From: Lachnospiraceae bacterium
GTDB lineage: Bacteria > Bacillota > Clostridia > Lachnospirales > Lachnospiraceae
Reading direction: 5' to 3'
DNA length: 52,451 nt
NCBI GenBank assembly: GCA_017508825.1
Contig: JAFWRC010000183.1
Coordinates: forward strand, 1 to 52,451
In this document: positions 1-8,664 of the stretch, piece by piece
Position numbering within the stretch: the stretch's first letter is position 1
Layout: every line of letters begins with the position of its first letter
The notes under the pieces: generated by a model
What the model was told of the DNA's origin: nothing
Seen by the model: only the letters and a program-made list of their open reading frames with translations
Databases searched by the model: none
Position numbers and translations under genes: made by a program

Positions 1-44
1 GATAAGAAATTCTGCAGCAAAGCCTTCCGAAATGGCCACTGCAT
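1..44 (-). CDS. Possible N-terminus of a further membrane protein, cut by window edge
   Basis: An open frame starts with ATG at 42-44 on the minus strand, reads MQWPFRKALLQNFLI and runs off the window. It lies downstream of the glycosyltransferase gene on the same strand. The first residues resemble the N-termini of the three tandem GT-C-like proteins at 2.3-8.7 kb (basic residues, then a KxLLxxxLI-type start of a membrane helix), so it may be another paralog. The best Shine-Dalgarno sequence (AGGAGGTG near 110-117) instead sits before an ATG followed at once by TAA, so the true start is unclear. This is a weak call. Confidence 0.25.
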   Translation of the reverse strand, partial: MQWPFRKALLQNFL

Positions 45-136
45 CAAACGCTCAAAACGGCTTTAAATCTATATATAACGCTCTTCCGAAACCTCTTACA
101 TCTTTGTCACCTCCTTTATTCGACACACGGTACAGA

Positions 137-880
137 TCAGCGGGATACCGCCTTCAAGCGGATCCATCCCAGATAAAAGACACTCTTCATATAACTGATG
201 ATAAATGCGATCAGCCGGCGTTTGGAATTGCCAAACAGACGCTTATCAAAGGTGATCGGTGTTTCCACCACCTTCAGTTTTTTTCCGCGTGCCTGCTTTT
301 TCAGTTTCAGTTTCAGCAATACTTCCTGCAATACATCATAGTTCTTACAGATCAGTTCCGGTTCCACTTCCTTAAGCCGGCAGGTATGATACAGACGAAA
401 ATCCGTAGACATATCTTTTGCACGGATTCCCAATACAAAACCATATACTGTATTCAGGATATGCGACATGATCTGTGATGTAATACTGTCATTATTCACT
501 CCGCCTTCCGTATAGCGGGACCCGATCGCCACGTCCGCCCTCTCTGCCATAAAGATCCGGTAGATATCCGGTATATAAACCGGATTATGTGACCCGTCAC
601 TATCCATGATAAAAAATTTCCGGTATTCCGCATACCGGATCCCGGTACGGAATGCCCCGCCAAATCCAGCTTTCTCCTGGTTCACATAGCGTACACCGTT
701 TTCTTCGCATACTTTCTTACTGTCATCCAGCGGTTCCATCGAATCGATCACGACGATCTCGTACGGTTCGCCGCATTCCTGCAGCTTTTCCCTGATCTGC
801 GGCAAAAATACACGCAGATTCTCCTCTTCTTTGTAGGAAAGCAACACCATACTGATCCCGTTTTTCAATACTTCTGACAT
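137..880 (-). CDS. Family 2 glycosyltransferase, polyprenyl-phosphate mannose/glucose synthase-like
   Basis: This 247-aa protein has the GT-A fold signature of DPM1-type enzymes, which move a sugar from a nucleotide donor to a polyprenyl phosphate at the inner face of the membrane. An N-terminal SMVLLSYKEEENL strand is followed by IVVIDSM, and the metal-binding MDSDGSH motif lies around residues 100-106. IGSRYTEGG and the C-terminal FGNSKRR region follow. No multi-helix tail is present, only one hydrophobic stretch near the end (IAFIISYMKSVFYLGWI). The RBS AAAAGGACAGG lies upstream of ATG. The neighbours include GT-C-like proteins, which in other systems use the lipid-linked sugars that such enzymes make. 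The substrate sugar cannot be told. Confidence 0.85.
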   Translation of the reverse strand: MSEVLKNGISMVLLSYKEEENLRVFLPQIREKLQECGEPYEIVVIDSMEPLDDSKKVCEENGVRYVNQEKAGFGGAFRTGIRYAEYRKFFIMDSDGSHNPVYIPDIYRIFMAERADVAIGSRYTEGGVNNDSITSQIMSHILNTVYGFVLGIRAKDMSTDFRLYHTCRLKEVEPELICKNYDVLQEVLLKLKLKKQARGKKLKVVETPITFDKRLFGNSKRRLIAFIISYMKSVFYLGWIRLKAVSR

Positions 881-1090
881 ACTATATATCCTGTCCTTTT
901 CTCTATACCCGTCATTCTATTATTCTCTGAAACCATCGGTCGATGCTGAAAGCATTCATCCTATGCCCATATAAGGCTGTGTAGAGTCTTCATCAAGCTG
1001 AATGCAATGGTATCATATCTTCCGGAATAACGCAAGTGGATTTTATGAAACGTTAAGTGCGCATCCCCCTCGGAGGGCTTGGCAGCTATA

Positions 1091-1124
1091 AAAAAAAAGA
1101 AGCCCCTGTATCAGAGGCTTCTTC
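1091..1124 (-). terminator. Rho-independent terminator of pilT
   Basis: On the minus strand a hairpin with arms AAGAAGCC and GGCTTCTT (inner CAG/CTG pairing) is followed by a run of T's at 1091-1098. It lies 18 bases after the pilT stop codon. Confidence 0.85.
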
Positions 1125-1141
1125 CATTTCACTCATTATGC

Positions 1142-2203
1142 TTATCTCAACTTATTTGCCATACCGTCCGGATCAACCGCATACTGGATCGCCATATCTC
1201 TGGTGATACGGCCTTCCTGGAACAGATTAGTAATGGATGCATCCATGGAGATCATACCCAGTTTCGCGTTGGTCTGCATTACGGAAAGCAGCTGGTGGGA
1301 TTTACCTTCACGGATCAATGCACGTACTGCAGAGTTTGCGATCATTACTTCGAATGCCGCCGCACGTCCCATACCGTCTGCCGTCGGGATCAGCTGCTGG
1401 GAGATAACGGCTTCCAGCACGTTTGCCAGCTGCACACGGATCTGCTGCTGCTGATGAGGCGGGAATACGTCGATGATACGGTCGACGGTAGATGCCGCGC
1501 CAATGGTATGCAGCGTGGAAAGCACCAAGTGTCCGGTTTCTGCTGCGGTTACCGCAACGGAGATGGTCTCAAAGTCACGCATCTCACCGACGAGAATAAC
1601 GTCAGGGTCTTCACGAAGAGCTGCACGAAGCGCATTTGCGTAGCTCATAGAGTCGAATCCGATCTCACGCTGGTTTACCATCGAAGTCTTGTGCAGATGC
1701 AGGTACTCGATCGGGTCCTCCAGAGTGATGATGTGGCAGTCTCTGTGATCATTGACCATATTGATGATGGATGCAAGGGAGGTAGACTTACCGGAACCGG
1801 TAGGACCTGTTACCAGGATCAGACCTCTCTTTCTGGTATACAACTCTACGAATGCTTCCGGCAGCCCCAACTGTTCCGGGTTAGGAACTACGGTATTTAC
1901 GGTTCGGAGCGCCATGGCAACGGAACCACGCTGACGGAATGCATTTACACGGTAACGTCCGATCGGATCCACCGCAAAGGACATATCCAGCTCACCCTTA
2001 CTGTTGAAGATCTCACGCTGATGATCGGTCGTGATCGAAAGAAGCACTTCCAGTGTATCATCCGGTGTCAGGATCGGAAACTGTTCCATCCTTACCAGGT
2101 GACCGTTCACACGCATCATCGGCGGCAACTGTACCGTCAGGTGAATATCGGAAGCCTTTGCCTGCTGTGCTACCAGTAACACATCGTTGATTCTGATTGA
2201 CAT
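1142..2203 (-). CDS. pilT: Type IV pilus retraction ATPase PilT
   Basis: This 353-aa hexameric ATPase powers pilus retraction at the inner membrane. The full PilT layout is present: an N-terminal PAS-like domain (about 1-100), Walker A GPTGSGKST (133-141), the Asp box LEDPIE (161-166), Walker B DVILVGEMRD (201-210), the His box HLVLSTLHT (225-233) and the C-terminal AIRAG-type motif ALIREG (about 299-304), which separates PilT from PilB. Length matches the family (about 345-370). No other pilus gene lies nearby, so the partners must be encoded elsewhere. A good promoter and a terminator bracket it, so it is probably transcribed alone or with read-through from the upstream run. Confidence 0.95.
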   Translation of the reverse strand: MSIRINDVLLVAQQAKASDIHLTVQLPPMMRVNGHLVRMEQFPILTPDDTLEVLLSITTDHQREIFNSKGELDMSFAVDPIGRYRVNAFRQRGSVAMALRTVNTVVPNPEQLGLPEAFVELYTRKRGLILVTGPTGSGKSTSLASIINMVNDHRDCHIITLEDPIEYLHLHKTSMVNQREIGFDSMSYANALRAALREDPDVILVGEMRDFETISVAVTAAETGHLVLSTLHTIGAASTVDRIIDVFPPHQQQQIRVQLANVLEAVISQQLIPTADGMGRAAAFEVMIANSAVRALIREGKSHQLLSVMQTNAKLGMISMDASITNLFQEGRITRDMAIQYAVDPDGMANKLR

Positions 2204-2286
2204 CCCTTTACCCTCTTTCTCTTATAAGATTTTTGTTCTCCCGTATCTTTCGGGGAGCTAAATTTCCAACCAATAATCCTCTTGCC

Positions 2287-2316
2287 ATTATAACAAATCC
2301 CCCCCGCTTCTGTAAA
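2287..2316 (-). promoter_or_regulatory. SigA promoter of pilT
   Basis: On the minus strand TTTACA (2311-2316) and TATAAT (2287-2292) are 18 bases apart, with an extended -10 (TGTTATAAT). The leader to pilT holds a small hairpin with arms CTCCC and GGGAG near 2245-2265. Confidence 0.75.
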
Positions 2317-2345
2317 GCAGTATTTCATGTCGCTTTCATCTGTTT

Positions 2346-4448
2346 TCATTTCCAGAATTCGATCAGATGTGAGATCTGTGCATATGCTTCAGGGTTCACC
2401 TGCAGCAGGGAGCTGACGCCCTCCGCCGCATACGTGAGCGCGCTGACCACGGCGGCCAGCAGCGTGAGCAGCACTCCGGCCGTCTGCAATGCAAGCCGGC
2501 CTTTTTCCGGCAGGATCTCTTTCTTTCTGCTCATTACGCCCAAGCCCATTGCTGCTGCCGCAAATACCGCAAAATCAAGCTTGTAACGGTCCATCAGGCC
2601 GCCCATCAGTGCATCCGCGATCACCAGGACCGGAACCATTGCCAGAAACAGTCTTCCGACCGCATATAATTCTCCTGTCCGTTCTCCTGCTCTGCTTTTG
2701 CCAGCCAACAGGAGCATTCCGGCCCAAAGCACCGGATACAGGATATAAAGACCTCCTATGGACGGATGGTTGGCCAGAAGCCCCGGATTGTTCCAATCCA
2801 GTAATGTCCTCTGCAGATACGGATACACCCCCGTCAAATGAAACGGCCGCAGCAGGTAATAAAACAATCCGGCCCCTGCCGTTTCAGGATAGAGCCCGCC
2901 CTGATTGACATAAGCAAATGTCAGGTTATATTTCGTACCAAATTCCAGCCCGCTTCCAAACCGTACGTAATTATACAGCATCAATCCTGCCGCCGTCAGC
3001 AGATACGGCAGCGCATAGCAGGCGATCCGCCCCCATACCGGTCTTTTGCGACCCTCCACATTTCTGAAAAGCAGCGGAAATATAACCGGAAGAGAAACCA
3101 CCGCGCCCAGCACCATCTGCGGTCTGGCGCCTGCCGTAAAAGCCGTCAGGAACGAACCTGCTGCCAGCAGTATACCGGCTTCCCTCGTATTCTCCGCCTT
3201 TTCCGCAGCCCGGAAATAGAACAGCAGACCATAGAGAACGAATACGATCCCGGATAGCTGCGGGATATAATAATTGCAGGCATCTCCCAAAACCGATGGC
3301 AGGGAATACACCGCTGTTCCCGCCACCCACAGAAGCCCGAAGACCGCCTGCGAGAGATCCGGCCGGTAACGCTTTGCCATGTTCAGTAACAGCAGGGCAT
3401 TCCCCAAAACGATCAGCCAGACCAGAGAAACCAGCACCAGCCAGCCGGGTACATCCACGCCAAAAAGCGCATACAGCGGCAGATAAAACAGCAGACAGGG
3501 GATCACCCCGAAATATACATAATACTTTCCGTGATAAAAGGCATAATCCAGATAAAAAGGCACCTCCTGCTCCAAACGTGCTACCGGGTCATACGGATCC
3601 TCCATAGCGAGCAGTTCCGGAGATACTTTCAGCCCGATCTCCGTATGCCCTTCCGCCAGAGCGTGCGCCAGCTCCCGATAAAATGCAAAACCGCCCTCAC
3701 TCTGCAGATATACGGTATTGTTGGAAAGAAGAAACATCAGCAGCGGGAAAAGCAGTACCAAAGTGATGATCATAGCAAAAAGCACATGTTTGTCCAAATG
3801 CCCCTGTTCATCCCACAGCCGCTTCGTCCACAGTACACTCTGTGGCCAAAACATCCGCAGGAACAGAAACACTCCGAATGCCGCTGCCACCCGGCTCCAC
3901 GAGAAATGAAATGCCGGACGCGTGTTCAGCATGATCCCTTTCAGCAATACGGTATGCCCCTTCACTCCGCTCAGCATCACCGTCACGATATCCGGATCCT
4001 CTGCTGCGGATATGCGTATACTGTCTTCCGCTCCGGCACACAGCATACGGTCTTTCAGCAGTTTGTTTTCCCCGCCCCTTGTCAGGATCACCTTCGCCCA
4101 TACTGCACGGGAATCCAACACTGCATAAGTCTCCCGCGACCGGTTCCACCACTCTTCATGTCCATCCGTGCATTCGGCCTGCAAAAGAATGCTGCTGACC
4201 GGAACCGTTACATTCCGCAGATCCACCTGAAAAACATTGCTTCCGTCCTGATCCGAAAGAAGCGCCCCTGCTTCCGATATCTCCGCTCCGTCCTGAAACC
4301 AGACCATCGACAACGGTACTTCGGTCTCTTCTCGCCCGCCTTCCGTCCAGAAACGGACCTGGAACACGGATATCTCCATCAGGACTGCGAGCAGAAACAG
4401 AATTATCATTATGCCCCATTTCGGTATTTTTGCTATCCTGTCTTTCAT
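2346..4448 (-). CDS. Polytopic membrane protein, GT-C-like glycosyltransferase candidate (paralog A)
   Basis: About 700 aa, the last of three tandem paralogs. The layout is one N-terminal membrane helix, a region of about 130 residues likely outside the membrane, then about ten helices. The shared core motif is here DPYDPVARLEQE followed by YLDYAFYHGKYYVYFG, in a long loop after the third helix. GT-C enzymes place acidic catalytic residues in such loops and use polyprenyl-linked sugars, but no named family is certain. The start is uncertain: the RBS AGGAG overlaps the stop of the upstream gene and touches an ATG at 4460, while the ATG at 4448 has a 12-base spacing and is preferred. Translation is probably coupled to paralog B. 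Confidence 0.8.
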   Translation of the reverse strand: MKDRIAKIPKWGIMIILFLLAVLMEISVFQVRFWTEGGREETEVPLSMVWFQDGAEISEAGALLSDQDGSNVFQVDLRNVTVPVSSILLQAECTDGHEEWWNRSRETYAVLDSRAVWAKVILTRGGENKLLKDRMLCAGAEDSIRISAAEDPDIVTVMLSGVKGHTVLLKGIMLNTRPAFHFSWSRVAAAFGVFLFLRMFWPQSVLWTKRLWDEQGHLDKHVLFAMIITLVLLFPLLMFLLSNNTVYLQSEGGFAFYRELAHALAEGHTEIGLKVSPELLAMEDPYDPVARLEQEVPFYLDYAFYHGKYYVYFGVIPCLLFYLPLYALFGVDVPGWLVLVSLVWLIVLGNALLLLNMAKRYRPDLSQAVFGLLWVAGTAVYSLPSVLGDACNYYIPQLSGIVFVLYGLLFYFRAAEKAENTREAGILLAAGSFLTAFTAGARPQMVLGAVVSLPVIFPLLFRNVEGRKRPVWGRIACYALPYLLTAAGLMLYNYVRFGSGLEFGTKYNLTFAYVNQGGLYPETAGAGLFYYLLRPFHLTGVYPYLQRTLLDWNNPGLLANHPSIGGLYILYPVLWAGMLLLAGKSRAGERTGELYAVGRLFLAMVPVLVIADALMGGLMDRYKLDFAVFAAAAMGLGVMSRKKEILPEKGRLALQTAGVLLTLLAAVVSALTYAAEGVSSLLQVNPEAYAQISHLIEFWK

Positions 4449-4463
4449 TTTCCCGGACATCTC

Positions 4464-6560
4464 CTAAAAGAAATTAAACGTATGGAAAAGACGATAATAC
4501 GCCCCTGTATCGCCGTATTGCAGGTTCGAGATCAGATAAAAACAGCTATGGTAGATAAAAGACCAGGACGCGGCAACGATCAAAAAGCCCCGGAAATACG
4601 CCAATCCCGCCGTTCCTTCCAGCCGTTTCCAAAGTACCGTTGCACCGATCCATCCCACCAGCAGGAACAACGCCGAAAAATCCGTCAGATAATGCCATGC
4701 TACACCGGCTACACTGATATTGATCAAAAGTTCTGCCACAGAGATCACAAATAAGCATAATGCCGGTACATTCCGTCCCTGTAACAGCCCTCTTTTCTTT
4801 GTTCCGTCAGTATCCTCCTGCCTCTGCAGCGCTGCCGGAATACACCATACGATCCAGTTGCAGACCAGAAGTCCGCCATAACACCAGGTATAATAAAATG
4901 TTCCGTGTCCAAAAGCATCTCCCTGCGCAAAACTTCCCTGCTGTAAATACGGAAAACGATAACCCATACGCGGAATACGAAACACATACTCGTATATACC
5001 GATCACAATACGATCTAAAAAGAGATTCTTCTGTGTATAATCCAAAACCGTGAGATTGTAATCATACCCAAAATCTGTTACGCTGCCAAAACGCACCATA
5101 TTATAATACATCAGACCGGCAGCCACAAGGATATACGGCACTGCATACGCAATGATCGCAGTATTTCTCTGTCTTTTTCCATAGGTTCCGTCCGTTTTCA
5201 AAAACGGCAGAAAAATCGGAAACGCTGCAAAAGAATAAAGCAGCTGATTCGGTCTGCATCCGACCGCTAACGCCATAAACAAAGAGCCCAGCACCAGCAG
5301 TAATATCTTAGGACCATTTCCCTTATCTACGCAAACCGATCGCTTCCATAGATACAGCCCCCACACAACAAAGACCAGCCCGCATACTCTCGGTACATCG
5401 TGTGCATCCGGCGCCGCCATACAGCCGGTGATACAGCTTCCCCAAAAAACAGTTGCACTTGCCAGCAACTGAAATGCATAGGGAATTTTCCGGGCCGATT
5501 GATCCAATACACTCCTGCACAGCAGATAAATGCCCGCATATAATAAAGTTCCCAAAAACAGGAGCACATATACTTCCTGTATATGTGAACCCGTCAATAT
5601 ATACCAGGGCAGATATAATAACAGACATGGTACTACACCGAAATACACATAGTATTTTCCCTGATAATATGCCATATCCCAAAGATAATCCGCATCTGCC
5701 ACAAGGCCTGCCGCTTCTCTTGCCGTGTGATCATAAGGATTCCGTAAAGCCTGCAGTGCAGCCGAAGGTTCTTCCAAAAGATAGGGTCTGCCTTCGGCAA
5801 GTGCTTCCGCCAATTGCTGATACGGCCGGAAATGCATATCCGCCATCACATAGTCATTTGTCATATTCAATGCAAACGCCGGCAGCAGCAGAAAAATGCC
5901 TAAAAGCAACGCATAAAACAATTCTTTTCTGCCGGATATCCCGTTTTCTGCATTCCAAAGATCACTTTTTCCACGCAATCCGTACAGGATCACAAGGATA
6001 ACAAACACACACAGCATCCGTACCGGTGATACCGAAAACGTTTTCCCGGAATTCAGACGTATTCCTTTGATCCGCAGGATGTCTCCTTCCGAAAGCGCTG
6101 TATCCAATACTAATGTCTTTACTTTCCCATAGGTATCCAGCCATAAATACCCGGTTGCCTCCACGTCCGGACGTATCACCTGTTCTTCCAGTACCGCATA
6201 ACGGTCGTGGCCTTCATCCCGGACATACAACTGTACCTTCGCCACACCGCTTTCCAGATCCGGCCGGTCAAAGGCCTGCGGCAATTCCAGTTCAACCCGG
6301 ATATTCTTAAGTTCTGCTCCCTGCAGAACATCATCAAGATCCGTCAGGTAAAACTGCCCCCGCCCGTTTTCCCCCGTCAGGACATAATAACCATCCTCAT
6401 AAACATCTGCATTTTCCGCTTCGATCTTCTCCGCCGGATAAGATATCTCCCGATATGCCATGGATTGAAGCGCACGACAGTTAAACACCGCAAACTCGAT
6501 CACCGTCGAAAGCAGCAGAAAAAACAGCAATATCTTCCATAAACCGGACATCTTCTGCAT
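4464..6560 (-). CDS. Polytopic membrane protein, GT-C-like glycosyltransferase candidate (paralog B)
   Basis: 698 aa, the middle of three tandem paralogs and closest to paralog C. An N-terminal helix ending in VFNCRALQSM is followed by a soluble region rich in beta strand, then many helices. The family motif reads NPYDHTAREAAG, then YLWDMAYYQGKYYVYFG, and a PCLLLYLPWY helix follows. The start ATG at 6558-6560 has RBS GGAGG at 8 bases. Upstream in-frame ATGs lie inside or before that RBS. The gap to paralog C is 16 bases, so these are one transcript. Likely substrate and product are unknown. Confidence 0.82.
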   Translation of the reverse strand: MQKMSGLWKILLFFLLLSTVIEFAVFNCRALQSMAYREISYPAEKIEAENADVYEDGYYVLTGENGRGQFYLTDLDDVLQGAELKNIRVELELPQAFDRPDLESGVAKVQLYVRDEGHDRYAVLEEQVIRPDVEATGYLWLDTYGKVKTLVLDTALSEGDILRIKGIRLNSGKTFSVSPVRMLCVFVILVILYGLRGKSDLWNAENGISGRKELFYALLLGIFLLLPAFALNMTNDYVMADMHFRPYQQLAEALAEGRPYLLEEPSAALQALRNPYDHTAREAAGLVADADYLWDMAYYQGKYYVYFGVVPCLLLYLPWYILTGSHIQEVYVLLFLGTLLYAGIYLLCRSVLDQSARKIPYAFQLLASATVFWGSCITGCMAAPDAHDVPRVCGLVFVVWGLYLWKRSVCVDKGNGPKILLLVLGSLFMALAVGCRPNQLLYSFAAFPIFLPFLKTDGTYGKRQRNTAIIAYAVPYILVAAGLMYYNMVRFGSVTDFGYDYNLTVLDYTQKNLFLDRIVIGIYEYVFRIPRMGYRFPYLQQGSFAQGDAFGHGTFYYTWCYGGLLVCNWIVWCIPAALQRQEDTDGTKKRGLLQGRNVPALCLFVISVAELLINISVAGVAWHYLTDFSALFLLVGWIGATVLWKRLEGTAGLAYFRGFLIVAASWSFIYHSCFYLISNLQYGDTGAYYRLFHTFNFF

Positions 6561-6576
6561 TGGTTCCATCCTCCGA

Positions 6577-8664
6577 TCACCAGAACATAAAAGCATACCG
6601 GATCCTGTAATATAAACCGGTATTTCCCCACAACAGCGGATACTTCAGCCCGCTGAGCCAGTAAAAATTCACATGAAACAGCACAGAAGCAATACACATC
6701 AGTATTATCGCACAACGGAAGATGTTCGCCGCCTCTGTCCCTGCCAGCTTTTTATGACACAGCATCACAGCGATCGACGCCGCAACCAGCAGCAGCAGTG
6801 AAAAATCTGCAAGATACCGGTAGACGACACCGGCCAGCTGCGTATCCAGAAGCATGAGCAGTACTGCGATCACTGCCGCAGCTGCGCCAAATCTTTTCAA
6901 CTCCTTCTCCGCAGCATCCGCATCTTTCTTTTTTGAAAATACCGTCGGAAGCAAAAGAAGTATCAGGTTGCAGGGGATCAGTCCGCCAAAGATATACTCC
7001 ATCTGAAAGACCGTATGCGCAAACAGGTTTTTCTGCGTTCCGTCACCGGCGATCGACATAAACGGGAAAGTATACGTCAGGTCCGGAAGCCGGAAGAGAT
7101 ACTCACAGATCCCTGCCCACAATTTATCGAGAGACCACACCATGCGGCTGGTATCCTGTGTTGTCAGGTTATAGGCGAAGCCAAAATCAAACGGGCTTCC
7201 GAACCGTACCGCATTGTAATACATCAAGCCTGCAGCCACCAACACATAAGGTAAAGCAAAACAAAAAACCTGCGCCAGAACACACTTTTTTTCTTCTTTC
7301 GTTCCCTGAACTACCTGTTTCAATTCATCCGCAAAGAGCACAAAAGCCAGAAAACTATACAGCGCCATATTGGGCCTGCAGCCGGCAACCAGCGCCATAC
7401 ACAGCGATCCTGCTGCCAGAAGAACTTTTTTCAGCCGTCCCTTTCGCGTTTTCGCACACATCCATAGATACAGCCCCCATACCGTAAACATTTCCCCGCA
7501 GATCACCGGTACGGCATACGCATCCGGCTGGTTTAAAAAAAACGGGATCTGGCAGCCATAGTAAACTGCCACCGTAAGCATAAGCTGTAATGCATACGGC
7601 ACATTTCCGATGCGGCGCGCGATCTTTCGGATCAGCAAAAAAATACCGGCAAATGTGGCGATCGCCGCAAACAGGATCGGCAGCGTGTTCGGCATATGCG
7701 TTCCCAGCATCAGATAGGTCGGCAGATAAAACAGAAGGCACGGAACGATTCCAAAATATACATAATATCTTCCGTTAAAATATGCATAATCCCACTTAAA
7801 ATCCTGTCCCGTTTCCTCCGCCAATACCGTACGAAGCGTATCGTCATACGGATTGTCCATCTCCTGAAGCCACTGCGGTACCTCCTCCGTCAGATACACT
7901 CTTCCATCCGCCAGCGCTTCTGCCAGTTCATGATAAGGCTGAAAATTCACCGATGATGTAAGATAGTCATTTTGAAAAATAAGATACGCCGCCGGCAGGA
8001 TCAAAAGGCAGCCAAGCGCAGCAGGCAGCCACCGCTGCCAGACAGTCGCACCTCCTTCTTCTTTCCAAAGAACCGACTCTTTCCGCATCCCATAAACCAT
8101 ACTGCACAACACAATAAGCAGCAGAAACCGCCATACGGAAAAACAGACCGGCTGATGCGCATTCAGTGTGATCTTATGGATCTGGATCAGCTTCCCATTA
8201 GTAAATGACAATCCAAACGTAAGTGTTTTGATCGCCCCGGCTCCGCTTACCCACAGATATTTCGAAACCGGGATATCATCTCTTACTTTATGCTCTGCCA
8301 GCCGTGCATAAGCATCATGCCCGGCATCTCTCATATACGGCTCAATGGTTAAGATACCCGTTTCCACCATCGGCATGTCGATCGCATCCGGCAGTGAAAT
8401 ATCCAGATGAACGTTATGCAGCGTCCTCCCGTCCATTTTTTCTTCCAAACCTGTCAGATACATCACACCATTGTCCGCCTTTAGTTTAAAGACATGATCA
8501 TCATATTCATCAAAGTATTCCATCTCACATTCTTCAAGCGGATAAGATACTTCCCTATAAAAAAGAGACTGCAGCGCCCGGAAATTGAATACCAAAACCT
8601 CCAATCCGAGCGCTGCCAATACTATAAGAATAAGTTTTTTCAAAAAATCAGCTGATATCTTCAT
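6577..8664 (-). CDS. Polytopic membrane protein, GT-C-like glycosyltransferase candidate (paralog C)
   Basis: 695 aa. Residues 8-28 form a membrane helix, about 35-165 a likely extracytoplasmic region, and the rest about ten helices. NPYD at 271-274 and WDYAYFNGRYYVYFG at 291-305 are the core signature shared with A and B. The start ATG overlaps the hemW stop in an ATGA arrangement (8661-8664), so translation is coupled to hemW. A longer reading frame upstream is only an antisense-free extension into hemW and lacks a start signal. The family is recognisable only as a GT-C-like membrane protein. A role in moving sugars from a lipid carrier is inferred. Confidence 0.82.
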   Translation of the reverse strand: MKISADFLKKLILIVLAALGLEVLVFNFRALQSLFYREVSYPLEECEMEYFDEYDDHVFKLKADNGVMYLTGLEEKMDGRTLHNVHLDISLPDAIDMPMVETGILTIEPYMRDAGHDAYARLAEHKVRDDIPVSKYLWVSGAGAIKTLTFGLSFTNGKLIQIHKITLNAHQPVCFSVWRFLLLIVLCSMVYGMRKESVLWKEEGGATVWQRWLPAALGCLLILPAAYLIFQNDYLTSSVNFQPYHELAEALADGRVYLTEEVPQWLQEMDNPYDDTLRTVLAEETGQDFKWDYAYFNGRYYVYFGIVPCLLFYLPTYLMLGTHMPNTLPILFAAIATFAGIFLLIRKIARRIGNVPYALQLMLTVAVYYGCQIPFFLNQPDAYAVPVICGEMFTVWGLYLWMCAKTRKGRLKKVLLAAGSLCMALVAGCRPNMALYSFLAFVLFADELKQVVQGTKEEKKCVLAQVFCFALPYVLVAAGLMYYNAVRFGSPFDFGFAYNLTTQDTSRMVWSLDKLWAGICEYLFRLPDLTYTFPFMSIAGDGTQKNLFAHTVFQMEYIFGGLIPCNLILLLLPTVFSKKKDADAAEKELKRFGAAAAVIAVLLMLLDTQLAGVVYRYLADFSLLLLVAASIAVMLCHKKLAGTEAANIFRCAIILMCIASVLFHVNFYWLSGLKYPLLWGNTGLYYRIRYAFMFW

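Noticed and set aside
1079-2179. 366-aa plus-strand ORF over pilT
   Set aside because: A shadow of pilT, whose minus-strand product shows all family motifs.
3531-4754. 407-aa plus-strand ORF over the GT-C-like genes
   Set aside because: His/Arg/Gln-rich shadow without RBS or recognisable motifs.
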